A program made the position numbers and the translations under genes. From positions 186,001 through 250,000 of the forward strand of contig NZ_JAVRIB010000003.1 in the NCBI RefSeq assembly GCF_031846275.1: a stretch of 64,000 bases of DNA, given 5' to 3'. The stretch comes from Spectribacter hydrogenoxidans. GTDB taxonomy: Bacteria; Pseudomonadota; Gammaproteobacteria; Nevskiales; Salinisphaeraceae. Below, piece by piece: positions 8,896-18,576 of this stretch. The notes under the pieces were generated by a model. It was not told the DNA's origin and did no database searches. It saw nothing but the letters and a program-made list of their open reading frames with translations. Every line of letters begins with the position of its first letter. The stretch's first letter is position 1.

Positions 8896-10383
8896 ATGGA
8901 CTTCGACACCTATCGCGACCACGACGCCCTCGGCCTGGCCGAACGGGTCGCCGCCGGCGAGGTCACCGCCGCCGAACTGCTGGAAACGGCGATCGCCCGC
9001 GCCGAGGCGGTCAATTCACGCATCAACGCCATCATTCACCCCCTGCATGAACGGGCCCGGGCCCGCGCCGCCGGCGGGCTGCAGGGGCCGCTGGCCGGGG
9101 TACCCTTCCTGGTCAAGGATCTGTTCCAGGACCTGGCCGGCGAGCCGGCCCATTACGGCTGCCGGGCACTGCGCGACGCCGACGCGCGGGCGCCCGAGGA
9201 CCAGGCCTACGTGCAGCGCATTGAGGCGGCCGGGGCGGTGATCTTCGGCAAGACCAACACCCCCGAGTTCGGCGCCAAGGGCATTACCGAACCGGAGGCC
9301 TATGGCGCCAGCCGCAATCCCTGGAATACCGACCACACGCCGGGTGGCTCCAGCGGCGGGTCGGCCGCCGCGGTGGCCGCCGGCATCGTGCCGGTGGCCG
9401 GGGCCAACGATGGGGGCGGCTCGATTCGCATCCCGGCCGCCTGCTGCGGCCTGTTCGGCCTCAAGCCCGGCCGTGGCCGTACGCCGATCGGACCGCCGCT
9501 GACCGACATGATGCATGGCGCGGCGGTCAACGGCGTGGTGTCGCGCTCGGTACGCGACAGCGCGGCGTTTCTGGACGCGCTGGCCGGCCCGGAACCCGGC
9601 GCGGGCTTCCATCCGAAAGCCCCGGCAACGTCATACCTAGAGGCCTGCGCGCAGCCGCCCGGCACGCTGACCATCGGCTACTCCACCCGGTCGCCGCTGG
9701 GCACCCCCGTGCATCCCGAGGCGGTGGCCGCGGTAGAACACACGGTGGCGCAGCTGGAATCGCTGGGTCACCGGGTGGAAGCCGCCGAACCCGAATTCTC
9801 GGGCCCCGGCCTGGGTCCGGACTTCCTGCTGATGTGGTTCGGCCAGATGGCCGCCTCAGTGGCCGAGGTCCGCGCGCACACCGGCTGCAGCGAAGCCGAC
9901 TTCGAGATCGACACCCGGGCGATGGCCGCCTTCGGCCGGGCCACCAGCGCGGGCGACTATATCGCCTGCGTGAACCGCTGGCAGGAACATGCCCGGCGAC
10001 TGGCGGCCTTCCATGACAGCTATGACTTGTACCTGACCCCGACCATGGCCTTTCCGCCGGCCCGGGTGGGCGAAATCGTCACTCCGGCCTGGCAGCGCGC
10101 CGCGCTCAAGGCGCTGCTGCCGCTGGGTGCGGCCCGCCCGCTGCTGAAGTCCGGGCTGGTGGAACAGATGGCGAAGGAAAACCTGCGCTGGGTGCCGTTC
10201 ACCCAACTGGCCAATCTGACCGGCGTGCCGGCGATGTCGGTACCGCTGCACTGGACCGAAGACGGCCTGCCCATGGGCGTGCTGTTCAACGCCCCGGTCA
10301 ACGGCGAAAGCCTGCTGCTGTCGCTGGCGGCCCAGCTGGAACAGGCCGATCCCTGGTTCCACCGGCACGCGCCGCTGGCGTGA
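8896..10383 (+). CDS. Amidase signature family hydrolase
   Basis: A 495-residue amidase of the GatA/AtzF signature family, hydrolysing an amide or ester in the cytoplasm. The Ser-cisSer-Lys triad can be placed: the lysine in LVKDLF (about residue 75), the glycine-serine-rich GGSSGGSAAAVA, and the nucleophile region GANDGGGSIRIPA. The start ATG 8896 gives the normal family N-terminus; an upstream in-frame start would overlap the previous gene. It is not GatA, because no gatB or gatC is near and the sequence is closer to general amidases (6-aminohexanoate or fatty-amide-like). Its stop overlaps the RDD gene start (GTGA). Substrate unknown. Confidence 0.88.
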   Translation: MDFDTYRDHDALGLAERVAAGEVTAAELLETAIARAEAVNSRINAIIHPLHERARARAAGGLQGPLAGVPFLVKDLFQDLAGEPAHYGCRALRDADARAPEDQAYVQRIEAAGAVIFGKTNTPEFGAKGITEPEAYGASRNPWNTDHTPGGSSGGSAAAVAAGIVPVAGANDGGGSIRIPAACCGLFGLKPGRGRTPIGPPLTDMMHGAAVNGVVSRSVRDSAAFLDALAGPEPGAGFHPKAPATSYLEACAQPPGTLTIGYSTRSPLGTPVHPEAVAAVEHTVAQLESLGHRVEAAEPEFSGPGLGPDFLLMWFGQMAASVAEVRAHTGCSEADFEIDTRAMAAFGRATSAGDYIACVNRWQEHARRLAAFHDSYDLYLTPTMAFPPARVGEIVTPAWQRAALKALLPLGAARPLLKSGLVEQMAKENLRWVPFTQLANLTGVPAMSVPLHWTEDGLPMGVLFNAPVNGESLLLSLAAQLEQADPWFHRHAPLA

Positions 10384-10799
10384 GCGCGGCGCCCTATCCC
10401 GCCGGGCTGCTGCGCCGCCTGGCCGCCGCGGTGTACGACCTGTTCCTGCTGGTTGGCGTGTGGATGATGTCGGTGTTCGCCCTGCTGCCGTTTACCGACG
10501 GCCAGGCCCTGGATGGCAGCAGCCCGATCTTCCGCCTGTACATCCTGTTCGTGCCATTCCTGCTGTTCGGCTGGTTCTGGACCCACGGTGGCCAGACCCT
10601 GGGCATGAAGGCCTGGCGAATGCGGATTCGCCGTACCGATGGCAGTCCGGTGGACTGGCGGTATGCGGCGCTGCGCTATCTCGGTGCCTGGCTGGCCTGG
10701 CTGAGCGTGATCGGCATTGTCTGGATCGCCCTCGATCCCCAGCGCCGCGGCCTGCAGGACTGGATCAGCGATACCGAGACGGTAGTGGAGCCGCGCTGA
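10380..10799 (+). CDS. RDD-family membrane protein
   Basis: A 139-residue inner-membrane protein with the RDD arrangement. The first span begins near residue 12, preceded by LLRRLAAAVYD where the Arg and Asp define the family. Further spans lie near 35-60 and 90-110, and the WDW-like WTHGGQTLGMKAWRMRI segment sits in the middle. RDD proteins are poorly understood; some act in Na+/H+ exchange. The GTG start overlaps the amidase stop. It ends 9 bases from the convergent lptG stop. Function not predictable. Confidence 0.85.
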   Translation: MSAAPYPAGLLRRLAAAVYDLFLLVGVWMMSVFALLPFTDGQALDGSSPIFRLYILFVPFLLFGWFWTHGGQTLGMKAWRMRIRRTDGSPVDWRYAALRYLGAWLAWLSVIGIVWIALDPQRRGLQDWISDTETVVEPR

Positions 10800-10808
10800 T
10801 CGTGGCCC

Positions 10809-11876
10809 CTAACGCAAATGGCGCAGCCAGACGACGGTCAGTGCCACCAGTGCCAATGTGGGCCAGCTGGCGGCCAGCCAAGCCGGCAGGCCGTAGACCT
10901 GACCGCTGGCGGCGGCGATCTCGTTGACGATGAAGAACACCACCCCGACCAGCCCCCCCACGAACAGCCGCTGACCCGCACCCACGCTGCGCAGCGATCC
11001 GAACGCGAACGGCAGCGCTAGCAGGCACATGGCGAATACCGTCACCGGCGCGACCAGATTGCGCCACAGCGCCAGGCGGTAGTCGGTGGTGGCCACCTCG
11101 TTACGCGCGAGATAGTCGATGTAGTCGGCCAGCCCCAGGCTCGACAGCTCCTCGGGCTTGACCACCGTCAACCGCAGGAACTCGGGCTGCAGTGACACCG
11201 ACCAGGGCCGCGAGGCCTGTGTTTCGGTGGTGACACGGTTGTCCTCGAAACGCGTGATCTTCACGTCCTCGAGCTGCCACTGCCCCGACCGGTAGCGGGC
11301 GCGCTGGGCGTGGATCAGGGCGGCGAAGCGACCGGTCTCATCCAGCCGGTAGATTTCGACGCCGGTCAGGAAGTCCTCGGTCAGGCTTCCCTGGATCCGG
11401 ATCACGTCGCCCTGGTCCCGCAGCCACAGGCCGCCGCGCACGCTCTGCACCTGTTCCGGGCCATAACGCGCCTGATCCCGCAGCGTTTCCGCCATGCGCA
11501 TGGCATTGGGCGCCAGCCATTCACCGGTCAGCCCGGTCGCTCCGGCCAGCAGCAGGCCCGCACAGGCCACCGACCCGGCCAGACGCAGCACCGACACCCC
11601 GGCTGAGCGCACCACCACCAGTTCGCTGCCGGCCGCCAGACCGCCCAGCCCCAGCAGGGCCCCGAGCAGAGCCACCACCGGCATCACCAGCTGCAGCTGT
11701 TCCGGCAGGGTCAGCAGGGCGAACAGGCTGACGTCCAGCAGACCGTAACTGCCCTTGCCCAGCTGATCGGCCTCGTTGAGAAAGGAAATCACCAGGCTGA
11801 GCGCGCCCACCGCCAGCAGCACCACACCAAACGCCCGCAGGATGGTGCCGGCAATGTAGCGGTCGAGGACGTTCAC
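10809..11876 (-). CDS. lptG: LPS export permease LptG
   Basis: A 355-residue LptG, one of the two inner-membrane permease subunits of the LptB2FG transporter that pulls lipopolysaccharide from the inner membrane to the LptC/LptA bridge. The family pattern is clear: three N-terminal spans, a large periplasmic beta-jellyroll domain (about 115-265, containing GGLWLRDQGDVI), and three C-terminal spans. The start is GTG 11876, giving NVLDRYIAGTIL; this GTGA overlaps the lptF stop. Longer readings would overlap lptF by more than 90 bases. The gene ends convergently against the RDD gene. Confidence 0.93.
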   Translation of the reverse strand: MNVLDRYIAGTILRAFGVVLLAVGALSLVISFLNEADQLGKGSYGLLDVSLFALLTLPEQLQLVMPVVALLGALLGLGGLAAGSELVVVRSAGVSVLRLAGSVACAGLLLAGATGLTGEWLAPNAMRMAETLRDQARYGPEQVQSVRGGLWLRDQGDVIRIQGSLTEDFLTGVEIYRLDETGRFAALIHAQRARYRSGQWQLEDVKITRFEDNRVTTETQASRPWSVSLQPEFLRLTVVKPEELSSLGLADYIDYLARNEVATTDYRLALWRNLVAPVTVFAMCLLALPFAFGSLRSVGAGQRLFVGGLVGVVFFIVNEIAAASGQVYGLPAWLAASWPTLALVALTVVWLRHLR

Positions 11877-12988
11877 GGCGCCGCCGCCGGTTGTCGCCGC
11901 AGGCGTCCCTGGCTGCGCAGGAAACCCAGCAGCGTGGTCGCCAGTACCAGCCCGTGCAGCAGCCACAGCCCGGGCAATACCGGCAGCGTGCCGTCACGCA
12001 TCCAGATCTCGCCCAGCCGCAGCAGATTCACGTAGCCCACGAACGCCAGGATGCCCACGATCAGCCGGGCATAGCGGCCCGAGCGAGGCGGCTGCTGCCC
12101 CAGCGGCAGGGCCAGGAATGCCAGCACCAGAACCGTCACCGGCACCGCCAGGCGCGACTGCCATTCGATGCGCGCTTCCAGGCTGTCCCGCTCGAACAAC
12201 GAGCCGGGCGACAGCTGCTCGATTTCCAGCATCTGCCGGTCCATCGAGCGGGCCACGTGCAGGCCATGCTCGGCAAAGCGGGTGACCCGGAAATCCGCCT
12301 GTCCCGGCCGGCCTTCGTAACGCCGGCCGTCGCGCAGCACCAGCGTCTGGGTACCGTCCTCGGCATCGGTGACGTAGCGAGCGGTGTCCGCGGTGACAAT
12401 GGTTTCGGCCTCGATGCCGGTATCGTCGCCACCATCGCGCGCCACCCGGATGAAGACGTCGCGCATGAGGCCGGAGCCACTGTCGATGCCGCCAGCGTAG
12501 AACACTGCCTTGCCGTCATCGATTTCGGTGAAACGGCCCGGCTCCAGCGCCTGGATCAGGATTGCGGCACCGGCCTTCTCCATCTGCTCGAGATGACGCG
12601 CGGCGGCCGGGCCCAGCACCAGACTCAGCGCCAGGCATAGAAGGGCCACCCCCAACGTGAGCGGTGCGAACGCCCGATACAGGCGGGCGGGCCCGATCCC
12701 CACCCCGGCCATGGCCGCCATCTCGTTGTCGCGGCAGAGCCGGCCCACGGTCAGCAGCAGTGCCAGCAGTACCGATACCGGCAGCACCACTTCCATGTTC
12801 TCCACCGCGCTGAGGCCCGCCACCAGCGCGACGGTCTGCATGGGAATCTCGCCGGCGGCGGCATCGGCAATGTAGCGGGCAAAGCCCACGCCCAGCGTCA
12901 GCACCATCAGGACCAGCGTCACCGCCGCCCAGGTGCGCAGGGTCTCGCCGATCAGATACGCGTCGATGACGGCCGGTTTCACGCGCAC
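11873..12988 (-). CDS. lptF: LPS export permease LptF
   Basis: A 371-residue LptF, partner of LptG in the LPS export ABC transporter. It has three N-terminal spans beginning at AYLIGETLRTWAAV, a periplasmic jellyroll (about 125-270) and three C-terminal spans ending near LLHGLVLATTLLG. The start is GTG 12988; GTG 12982 two codons later (KPAVIDAYL) is equally plausible. It is divergent from pepA across about 200 bases, the arrangement usual in gammaproteobacteria. Confidence 0.93.
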   Translation of the reverse strand: MRVKPAVIDAYLIGETLRTWAAVTLVLMVLTLGVGFARYIADAAAGEIPMQTVALVAGLSAVENMEVVLPVSVLLALLLTVGRLCRDNEMAAMAGVGIGPARLYRAFAPLTLGVALLCLALSLVLGPAAARHLEQMEKAGAAILIQALEPGRFTEIDDGKAVFYAGGIDSGSGLMRDVFIRVARDGGDDTGIEAETIVTADTARYVTDAEDGTQTLVLRDGRRYEGRPGQADFRVTRFAEHGLHVARSMDRQMLEIEQLSPGSLFERDSLEARIEWQSRLAVPVTVLVLAFLALPLGQQPPRSGRYARLIVGILAFVGYVNLLRLGEIWMRDGTLPVLPGLWLLHGLVLATTLLGFLRSQGRLRRQPAAAP

Positions 12989-13034
12989 CGGCCGTAACGC
13001 CTTTCTTTGACAAAAATGCGGATGACGCTCGAAA

Positions 13035-13113
13035 TAGTGATTTTTTCCTGCATTTCCGTAGAATAGGGCCGGTTTTGCGTCGGGCGCTGAATGACCGGGG
13101 AAGCGGCAGCGCC
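13035..13113 (+). promoter_or_regulatory. Candidate pepA promoter and leader hairpin
   Basis: TAGTGA (13035-13040) and TAGAAT (13059-13064), 18 bases apart, form the best sigma-70-like pair ahead of pepA. A perfect 7-bp inverted repeat GGCGCTG/CAGCGCC (13083-13089 and 13107-13113) lies in what would be the leader RNA. The rest of the 203-base lptF-pepA gap shows nothing else I can name. A perfect TTGACA at 13007-13012 has no acceptable -10 partner. Confidence 0.35.
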
Positions 13114-13191
13114 TGTCCGTTGACTACTCACATCAGTGAACACGCGGGCGGGGGCGTGGTCATGATGCCAGAAACCTTCACAGGAGCGATC

Positions 13192-14700
13192 ATGGAATAT
13201 CTCGTCAAGAGCGGCAGTCCGGAGAAGCAGCGCGTCGGCTGCGTGGTGGTCGGTGTATTCGACCGCCGCAAGCCCTCGCCCCAGGCCCAGGCCCTGGATG
13301 ACGCGGGCAACGGACTGATCGGCAGCGTAATGCGTCGCGGTGACATGGACGGCAAGCTCGGCCAGACAACCATGCTGCACGGGCTCGACGACATGCTCTG
13401 CGACCGCATTCTGCTGGTCGGCTGCGGCCGCCAGCAGGATTTCGACCAGGCTGCCTATCGCAAGGCCTGCCGGGCCGCCGCCCGCGAACTCGACCGCGTC
13501 GGCGGCGTGGATGCCGCGCACTACCTGCCCGAGCTGAACGTCAAAGCGCTGGATGACATCGGCTGGACCGTCAAGCAGGCCCTGCTGGTCACCGAAGAGG
13601 TGTTCTACCGCTTCGAGGCCTGCCGTGGCAGCAACTACAAGCCGTACAGCCGCAAGCTGTCCCGTCTGACCTTCCAGGTGCCGCGCCGCTCCGACCTGCC
13701 GGCCGGCGAACGCGCCATCCGCGAGGCCGAGGCGATCGCGGCCGGCGTGAACTACGCCAAGGATCTGGGCAACCTGCCGGGCAATATCTGCACCCCGACC
13801 TATCTGGCCGAACAGGCACAGACACTGGCCAAGCAGTACAAGGGCATCAGCACCAAGGTGCTGGACGAAGCCGAGATGGAAAAGCTGGGCATGGGCTCGC
13901 TGCTGGCGGTATCCCGGGGCAGCCGGCAGCCAGCCAAGCTGATCGTCATGGAGTACATGAAGGGGCCGAAGAACGCCAAGCCGACGGTGCTGGTCGGCAA
14001 GGGACTGACCTTCGATTCCGGCGGCATCAGCATCAAGCCCGGCGCGGCCATGGACGAGATGAAGTACGACATGTGCGGCGGCGCGAGCGTGTTCGGCGCC
14101 ATGAAGGCGGCGGCCGAACTGGAGCTACCGATGAATCTGGTAGGTGTAGTGCCCAGTTCCGAGAACCTGCCCGACGGCGAAGCGGTCAAGCCCGGCGACA
14201 TTCTCACCAGCATGTCCGGCCAGACCATCGAGATTCTCAATACCGATGCCGAGGGCCGGCTGATCCTCTGCGACGCCCTCACCTACGTCGAGAAGAACTA
14301 CCAGTCCGATGTGGTGGTGGACATGGCCACGCTCACCGGCGCGGCCGTGATCGCGCTGGGCAGTGAAGCAGCAGCCCTGTATGCCAACAACAGCAGCCTG
14401 CGGCGCGCCCTGCGCGATGCCGGCGAGGCGGTGGGCGATCGCGCCTGGCCCATGCCCCTGTGGGAGGAATACCAGAGCCAGCTGGACAGCAACTTCGCCG
14501 ACATGGCCAATGTGGGCGGCCGAGCGGCCGGGTCGATCACCGCTGCAAGCTTCCTGCATCGGTTCGCGCGCAAGCTGCGCTGGGCACATCTCGATATCGC
14601 CGGGGTGGCCTGGAAGACCGGCAAGGACAAGGGCGCTACCGGGCGCCCGGTCGGCCTGCTGACGGAGTTCCTGATTGCCCGCGCCAACGCGGGGCAATGA
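13192..14700 (+). CDS. pepA: Leucyl aminopeptidase PepA
   Basis: A 502-residue M17 leucyl aminopeptidase, a cytosolic hexameric two-metal enzyme that removes N-terminal residues; in E. coli it also binds DNA. Metal and catalytic residues are in GKGLTFDSGGISIKPG, the MKYDMCGGA stretch and the signature NTDAEGRL. I start at ATG 13192, with AGGAG 6 bases upstream; this yields the normal family N-terminus, whereas the longer frame would cover the promoter region. The stop overlaps holC (ATGA). The pepA-holC-valS order is a gammaproteobacterial hallmark. Confidence 0.97.
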   Translation: MEYLVKSGSPEKQRVGCVVVGVFDRRKPSPQAQALDDAGNGLIGSVMRRGDMDGKLGQTTMLHGLDDMLCDRILLVGCGRQQDFDQAAYRKACRAAARELDRVGGVDAAHYLPELNVKALDDIGWTVKQALLVTEEVFYRFEACRGSNYKPYSRKLSRLTFQVPRRSDLPAGERAIREAEAIAAGVNYAKDLGNLPGNICTPTYLAEQAQTLAKQYKGISTKVLDEAEMEKLGMGSLLAVSRGSRQPAKLIVMEYMKGPKNAKPTVLVGKGLTFDSGGISIKPGAAMDEMKYDMCGGASVFGAMKAAAELELPMNLVGVVPSSENLPDGEAVKPGDILTSMSGQTIEILNTDAEGRLILCDALTYVEKNYQSDVVVDMATLTGAAVIALGSEAAALYANNSSLRRALRDAGEAVGDRAWPMPLWEEYQSQLDSNFADMANVGGRAAGSITAASFLHRFARKLRWAHLDIAGVAWKTGKDKGATGRPVGLLTEFLIARANAGQ

Positions 14701-15125
14701 CGGAAGTCTCCTTCTATATCGTTGAAGCCGAGGGCGCCGATGCCGGCATGCGCACTGCATGCCGGCTGGCGGAGAAGGCCCACGACCAGGGCCACCGGGT
14801 ATACCTTCACGTGGCGGACGCCGCGGCGGCGCAAACGATGGACGGGCTGCTCTGGACCTTTCGCCAGGGCAGCTTCGTCCCGCATGTCGTCGCGACGGCA
14901 CGGGGCGAGAACGACCCCACCCCCGTGCTTATCGGTCACGACGAGGAGCCGCCGGGCGATTTCGACGACGTGCTGATCAGCCTGACCGACGAAGTGCCGG
15001 CCTTCTTCAGCCGCTTTACCCGGAGTCTGGATATCGTCACCCCGGCCAATCGCCAGGCGGCCCGCCAGCGCTACCGCTTCTATCAGGAACGCGGTTACCC
15101 GCTGGAAACGCATAAAATAACCTGA
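14697..15125 (+). CDS. holC: DNA polymerase III chi subunit
   Basis: A 142-residue HolC, which links the clamp loader to single-strand binding protein during replication. The family start TEVSFYIVE, the middle DGLLWTFRQGSFVPH and the C-terminal YRFYQERGYP can be recognised. Length matches E. coli HolC (147). Its ATG overlaps the pepA stop. It is 84 bases ahead of valS, with no clear terminator between them, so pepA-holC-valS may be one unit. Confidence 0.93.
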   Translation: MTEVSFYIVEAEGADAGMRTACRLAEKAHDQGHRVYLHVADAAAAQTMDGLLWTFRQGSFVPHVVATARGENDPTPVLIGHDEEPPGDFDDVLISLTDEVPAFFSRFTRSLDIVTPANRQAARQRYRFYQERGYPLETHKIT

Positions 15126-15209
15126 TCCAGGATCGGCGGCCGTCAGCGGCCGGTGCGCAGGCGCCGGTCGATGCCGCCGATCATCCGACCCGTCATCAGT
15201 CACGTTCCC

Positions 15210-17993
15210 ATGGACAAGCAATTCGACCCCCGCGCCATCGAGACCAAATGGTATGAATGCTGGGAGGCCGGCGGGCACTTCGCCCCCCGGGCCGACCGTA
15301 AGGACACGCCGTCCTACGCCATCATGATCCCGCCACCCAACGTGACGGGCAGCCTGCACATGGGCCATGCCTTCCAGGACACCGTCATGGATGCCCTGAC
15401 CCGCTACCAGCGCATGCGCGGCTGTCGCACCCTGTGGCAGCCCGGAACCGACCACGCCGGCATCGCCACCCAGATGGTGGTCGAACGCCAGCTGGCCGCC
15501 GAGGGCAGCAGCCGGCATGAACTCGGACGCGAGGCGTTTGTCGACCGGGTGTGGCAGTGGAAGGCGGAATCCGGCGGCCATATCACCCGGCAGTTGCGCC
15601 GCATGGGCGCCTCGGTGGACTGGTCGCGCGAACGCTTTACCATGGACGAGGGCCTGTCCACCGCGGTACGCGAGGTGTTCGTACGGCTGTTCGACGAAGG
15701 CCTGATCTACCGCGGCAAGCGGCTGGTCAACTGGGATCCGGTGCTGCACACCGCCATCTCCGATCTTGAGGTGATCAGCGAGGAGGAGAACGGCCACTTC
15801 TGGCACTTCCGCTACCCGCTGGCCGACGGCAGCGGCACTCTGTCGGTGGCTACCACCCGGCCCGAGACCATGCTCGGGGATACCGCTGTGGCCGTGCATC
15901 CCGACGACGAGCGCTACCAGCACCTGATCGGAAAAACCGTCCGGCTGCCGCTGGTGAACCGCGACATCCCGATCGTGGCGGACACCTATGTCGATCCGGA
16001 ATTGGGTTCCGGCTGCGTCAAGATCACCCCGGCACACGATTTCAATGACTACGCCCTGGGCGAGCGCCACGATCTGCCCAAGATCAACATCTTCAACGAG
16101 GACGCGACCCTCAATGATGCCGTGCCGACGGCTTATCGCGGACTGGAGCGGTTCGAGGCCCGCAAGCGGGTGGTGGCCGACCTCGACGCGCTGGGCCTGC
16201 TTGAGCGCGTCGACGATCACAAGCTGATGGTGCCCCGCGGCGACCGATCCGGTTCGGTGATCGAACCGTACCTGACCGACCAGTGGTTCGTGCGCGCCGC
16301 GCCCCTGGCCGATCCCGCGATCAAGGCGGTGGAGGACGGCCGCATTCGCTTCGTGCCCGGCAACTGGGACAAGACCTATTTCGAGTGGATGAAGAACATC
16401 GAGGACTGGTGCATCAGCCGCCAGCTCTGGTGGGGTCACCGGATTCCCGCCTGGTACGACGACGCGGGCAACGTCTACGTCGGCCGCAGCGAGGCGGAAG
16501 TCCGCGAGCGCCATGCCGACCGCCTGGCCACCGACACGCCGCTCACGCAGGACGAGGACGTGCTCGACACTTGGTTCTCGTCGGCGCTGTGGCCCTTTTC
16601 CACCCTGGGCTGGCCGGGGAACACCGAAGCCCTCGAGCACTTCTACCCCACCAGCGTCCTGGTTACCGGCTTCGACATCATCTTCTTCTGGGTCGCCCGG
16701 ATGATCATGATGGGTCTGAAGTTCATGGATGACGTGCCCTTTGCCGAGGTCTACGTGCACGGCTTGGTGCGCGACGCCGACGGCCAGAAGATGTCCAAGT
16801 CCAAGGGCAACGTGCTCGACCCCATCGACCTGATTGACGGCATCGATCTGGAATCCCTGGTAGCCAAGCGCACCAGCGGCCTGATGCAGCCGCACCTGCG
16901 GGACAGGATTGAAAAGACCACGAGGCGGCATTTCCCCGACGGCATCCCGGCCTACGGCACCGATGCCCTGCGCTTCACCTTCGCCTCGCTGGCCTCACAG
17001 GGGCGCGACATCCGCTTCGACCTGGGCCGCGTCGAGGGCTACCGCAACTTCTGCAACAAGCTGTGGAATGCCGCCCGCTTCGTGCTGATGAATACCGAAG
17101 GAGCCGATACCGGCCTGGATACCGACGCCGCAATCGAACTGTCCTGGGCCGACCGCTGGATCGCCTCGCGGCTCCAGCGTACCGAGGCCGACGTGATCCG
17201 CCACATCGAGGCCTATCGCTTCGACCTGGCCGCTCAGGCGCTGTACGAGTTCGTCTGGCACCATTACTGCGACTGGTACCTGGAACTGATCAAGCCGGTG
17301 CTCCAGGGCGATCACGCCACGGCCGCCGAACAGCGCGGCACCCGACGCACCCTGGTCCGGGTGCTGGAAACCACCCTGCGCCTGCTGCACCCGATCATGC
17401 CCTTCATCACCGAGGAAATCTGGCAGCGCATCGCGCCGCTGGCCGGGCGCGAAGGCGACACCCTGATGCGCCAGCCCTTCCCGGTGCCGGACCCGGACCG
17501 GATTGACGCCGAGGCCGAAACCGAGATCGAATGGCTGCAGACCGTCATCCTCGGCCTGCGCCAGATTCGTGGCGAAATGGATATCGCCCCGCGCAAACCG
17601 CTGCCGGTGCTCACCCAGGGCGCGGAAACCGGCGACCGGGAACGGCTGGACCGCCACTGGCCGGCGCTGACCTTCCTGGCCGGCGTCGAGTCGATCGCGC
17701 ATCTCGGCCCCGACGACGACGCCCCCGACGCCGCCACCGCCCTGGCGGGCCGGATGAAACTCCTGGTACCGATGGCGGGTCTGATCGACAAGGACGCGGA
17801 ACTCGCCCGGCTGGACAAGCGGCTGGCACAGCTCGACAAGGAACAGGCCTCGGTGCGCGGCAAGCTCGACAATCCCAACTTCGTGGACAAGGCCCCGGCC
17901 GACGTGGTCGACAAGACCCGCGGCCGGCTGTCCGAAATCGACGCCGCGCTGGCCGAGTTGCGCAGCCAGCGTGAACGGGTGGCGGCACTGTAA
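15210..17993 (+). CDS. valS: Valyl-tRNA synthetase
   Basis: A 927-residue class I aminoacyl-tRNA synthetase. The HIGH motif appears as HMGH in PPNVTGSLHMGHA, and KMSKS in QKMSKSKGNVLDP. The editing domain has TTRPETMLGDTAVAVHP. WFSSALWPFSTLGWP is characteristic of ValS. The C-terminal 60 residues form the tRNA-binding coiled coil (repeated Lys/Leu/Asp between about 860 and 925). Start ATG 15210 gives MDKQFDPRAIE, the usual beginning; longer frames add 19 unsupported residues. The TAATG junction couples it to fxsA. Confidence 0.98.
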   Translation: MDKQFDPRAIETKWYECWEAGGHFAPRADRKDTPSYAIMIPPPNVTGSLHMGHAFQDTVMDALTRYQRMRGCRTLWQPGTDHAGIATQMVVERQLAAEGSSRHELGREAFVDRVWQWKAESGGHITRQLRRMGASVDWSRERFTMDEGLSTAVREVFVRLFDEGLIYRGKRLVNWDPVLHTAISDLEVISEEENGHFWHFRYPLADGSGTLSVATTRPETMLGDTAVAVHPDDERYQHLIGKTVRLPLVNRDIPIVADTYVDPELGSGCVKITPAHDFNDYALGERHDLPKINIFNEDATLNDAVPTAYRGLERFEARKRVVADLDALGLLERVDDHKLMVPRGDRSGSVIEPYLTDQWFVRAAPLADPAIKAVEDGRIRFVPGNWDKTYFEWMKNIEDWCISRQLWWGHRIPAWYDDAGNVYVGRSEAEVRERHADRLATDTPLTQDEDVLDTWFSSALWPFSTLGWPGNTEALEHFYPTSVLVTGFDIIFFWVARMIMMGLKFMDDVPFAEVYVHGLVRDADGQKMSKSKGNVLDPIDLIDGIDLESLVAKRTSGLMQPHLRDRIEKTTRRHFPDGIPAYGTDALRFTFASLASQGRDIRFDLGRVEGYRNFCNKLWNAARFVLMNTEGADTGLDTDAAIELSWADRWIASRLQRTEADVIRHIEAYRFDLAAQALYEFVWHHYCDWYLELIKPVLQGDHATAAEQRGTRRTLVRVLETTLRLLHPIMPFITEEIWQRIAPLAGREGDTLMRQPFPVPDPDRIDAEAETEIEWLQTVILGLRQIRGEMDIAPRKPLPVLTQGAETGDRERLDRHWPALTFLAGVESIAHLGPDDDAPDAATALAGRMKLLVPMAGLIDKDAELARLDKRLAQLDKEQASVRGKLDNPNFVDKAPADVVDKTRGRLSEIDAALAELRSQRERVAAL

Positions 17994-18436
17994 TGGCGGG
18001 CCGCCTGCTGCTGCTGTTCATCGTCGTCCCGCTGGTGGAGACCTGGCTGCTGATCGAGGTGGGCAGCCGCATCGGCGCGCTGGCCACCATCGGGCTGATC
18101 ATCCTCACCGCCATCATCGGCAGTCAGCTGGTGCGGATCCAGGGCTTTCGCACGGTGCAGGAAATCCAGGCACACCAGCAGCGCGGCGAGGCCCCGGCCC
18201 TGCCCCTGCTGGAGGGTGCGGCCCTGCTGATCGCCGGCATCACCCTGCTCACCCCGGGCTTTCTCACCGATGCGCTGGGCTTTGCCCTGCTGGTGCCCGC
18301 CCTGCGGCGCCGGCTGGCCGTCAACCTGTTGCGGCGGGCCGTGGTGATGACGCCGGACGGCAACGCCGGCCCGGGGCCCACCCGGCGGCCGGGCGACGAC
18401 CGCACCATCGAGGGCGATTACCGGCGGGACGAATGA
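17993..18436 (+). CDS. fxsA: FxsA-family membrane protein
   Basis: A 147-residue FxsA homologue. FxsA is an inner-membrane protein that, in E. coli, relieves phage T7 exclusion by F when overproduced. Hydrophobic spans lie near 3-22, 26-45 and 70-95; the conserved GITLLTPGFLTDALGF is present. The C-terminal tail is charged and cytosolic. The ATG shares a base with the valS stop (TAATG), so translation is probably coupled. The normal role is unknown. Confidence 0.9.
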   Translation: MAGRLLLLFIVVPLVETWLLIEVGSRIGALATIGLIILTAIIGSQLVRIQGFRTVQEIQAHQQRGEAPALPLLEGAALLIAGITLLTPGFLTDALGFALLVPALRRRLAVNLLRRAVVMTPDGNAGPGPTRRPGDDRTIEGDYRRDE

Positions 18437-18494
18437 GGGCCCCGCGCCCGTCGCCATAGCGGCGCCTGCCGGGTGTCAACCGCGGGAGGCTCCG

Positions 18495-18518
18495 GTACCC
18501 TTGCCGGTGTCAGGGTAC
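18495..18518. repeat. Inverted repeat between fxsA and moxR
   Basis: GTACCCT and AGGGTAC are separated by 10 bases in the 140-base fxsA-moxR gap. No T-run follows on either strand. It could be a weak terminator hairpin or an operator for the moxR group. The rest of the gap holds only the moxR ribosome site (GGGAGA). Confidence 0.3.
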
Positions 18519-18576
18519 GCTCGGCGACCACCGCGGCCGATGACCCGGCAACAACGCCCCCGCACCGGGAGACCGA

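Noticed and set aside
8896..10383. Considered as GatA of the tRNA amidotransferase.
   Set aside because: No gatB or gatC nearby and the C-terminal half fits general amidases better.
13007..13012. Perfect TTGACA between lptF and pepA.
   Set aside because: No -10 box of reasonable quality lies 16-19 bases downstream, so it is not called as a promoter.
14298..16931. An open frame of 877 codons on the minus strand opposite pepA, holC and valS.
   Set aside because: It is antisense to three certain genes, and its composition (His, Gly, Arg, Gln, Val rich) is what high-GC third positions produce on the reverse strand.
18495..18518. Inverted repeat considered as a rho-independent terminator.
   Set aside because: No T-run on either side; kept only as a repeat.
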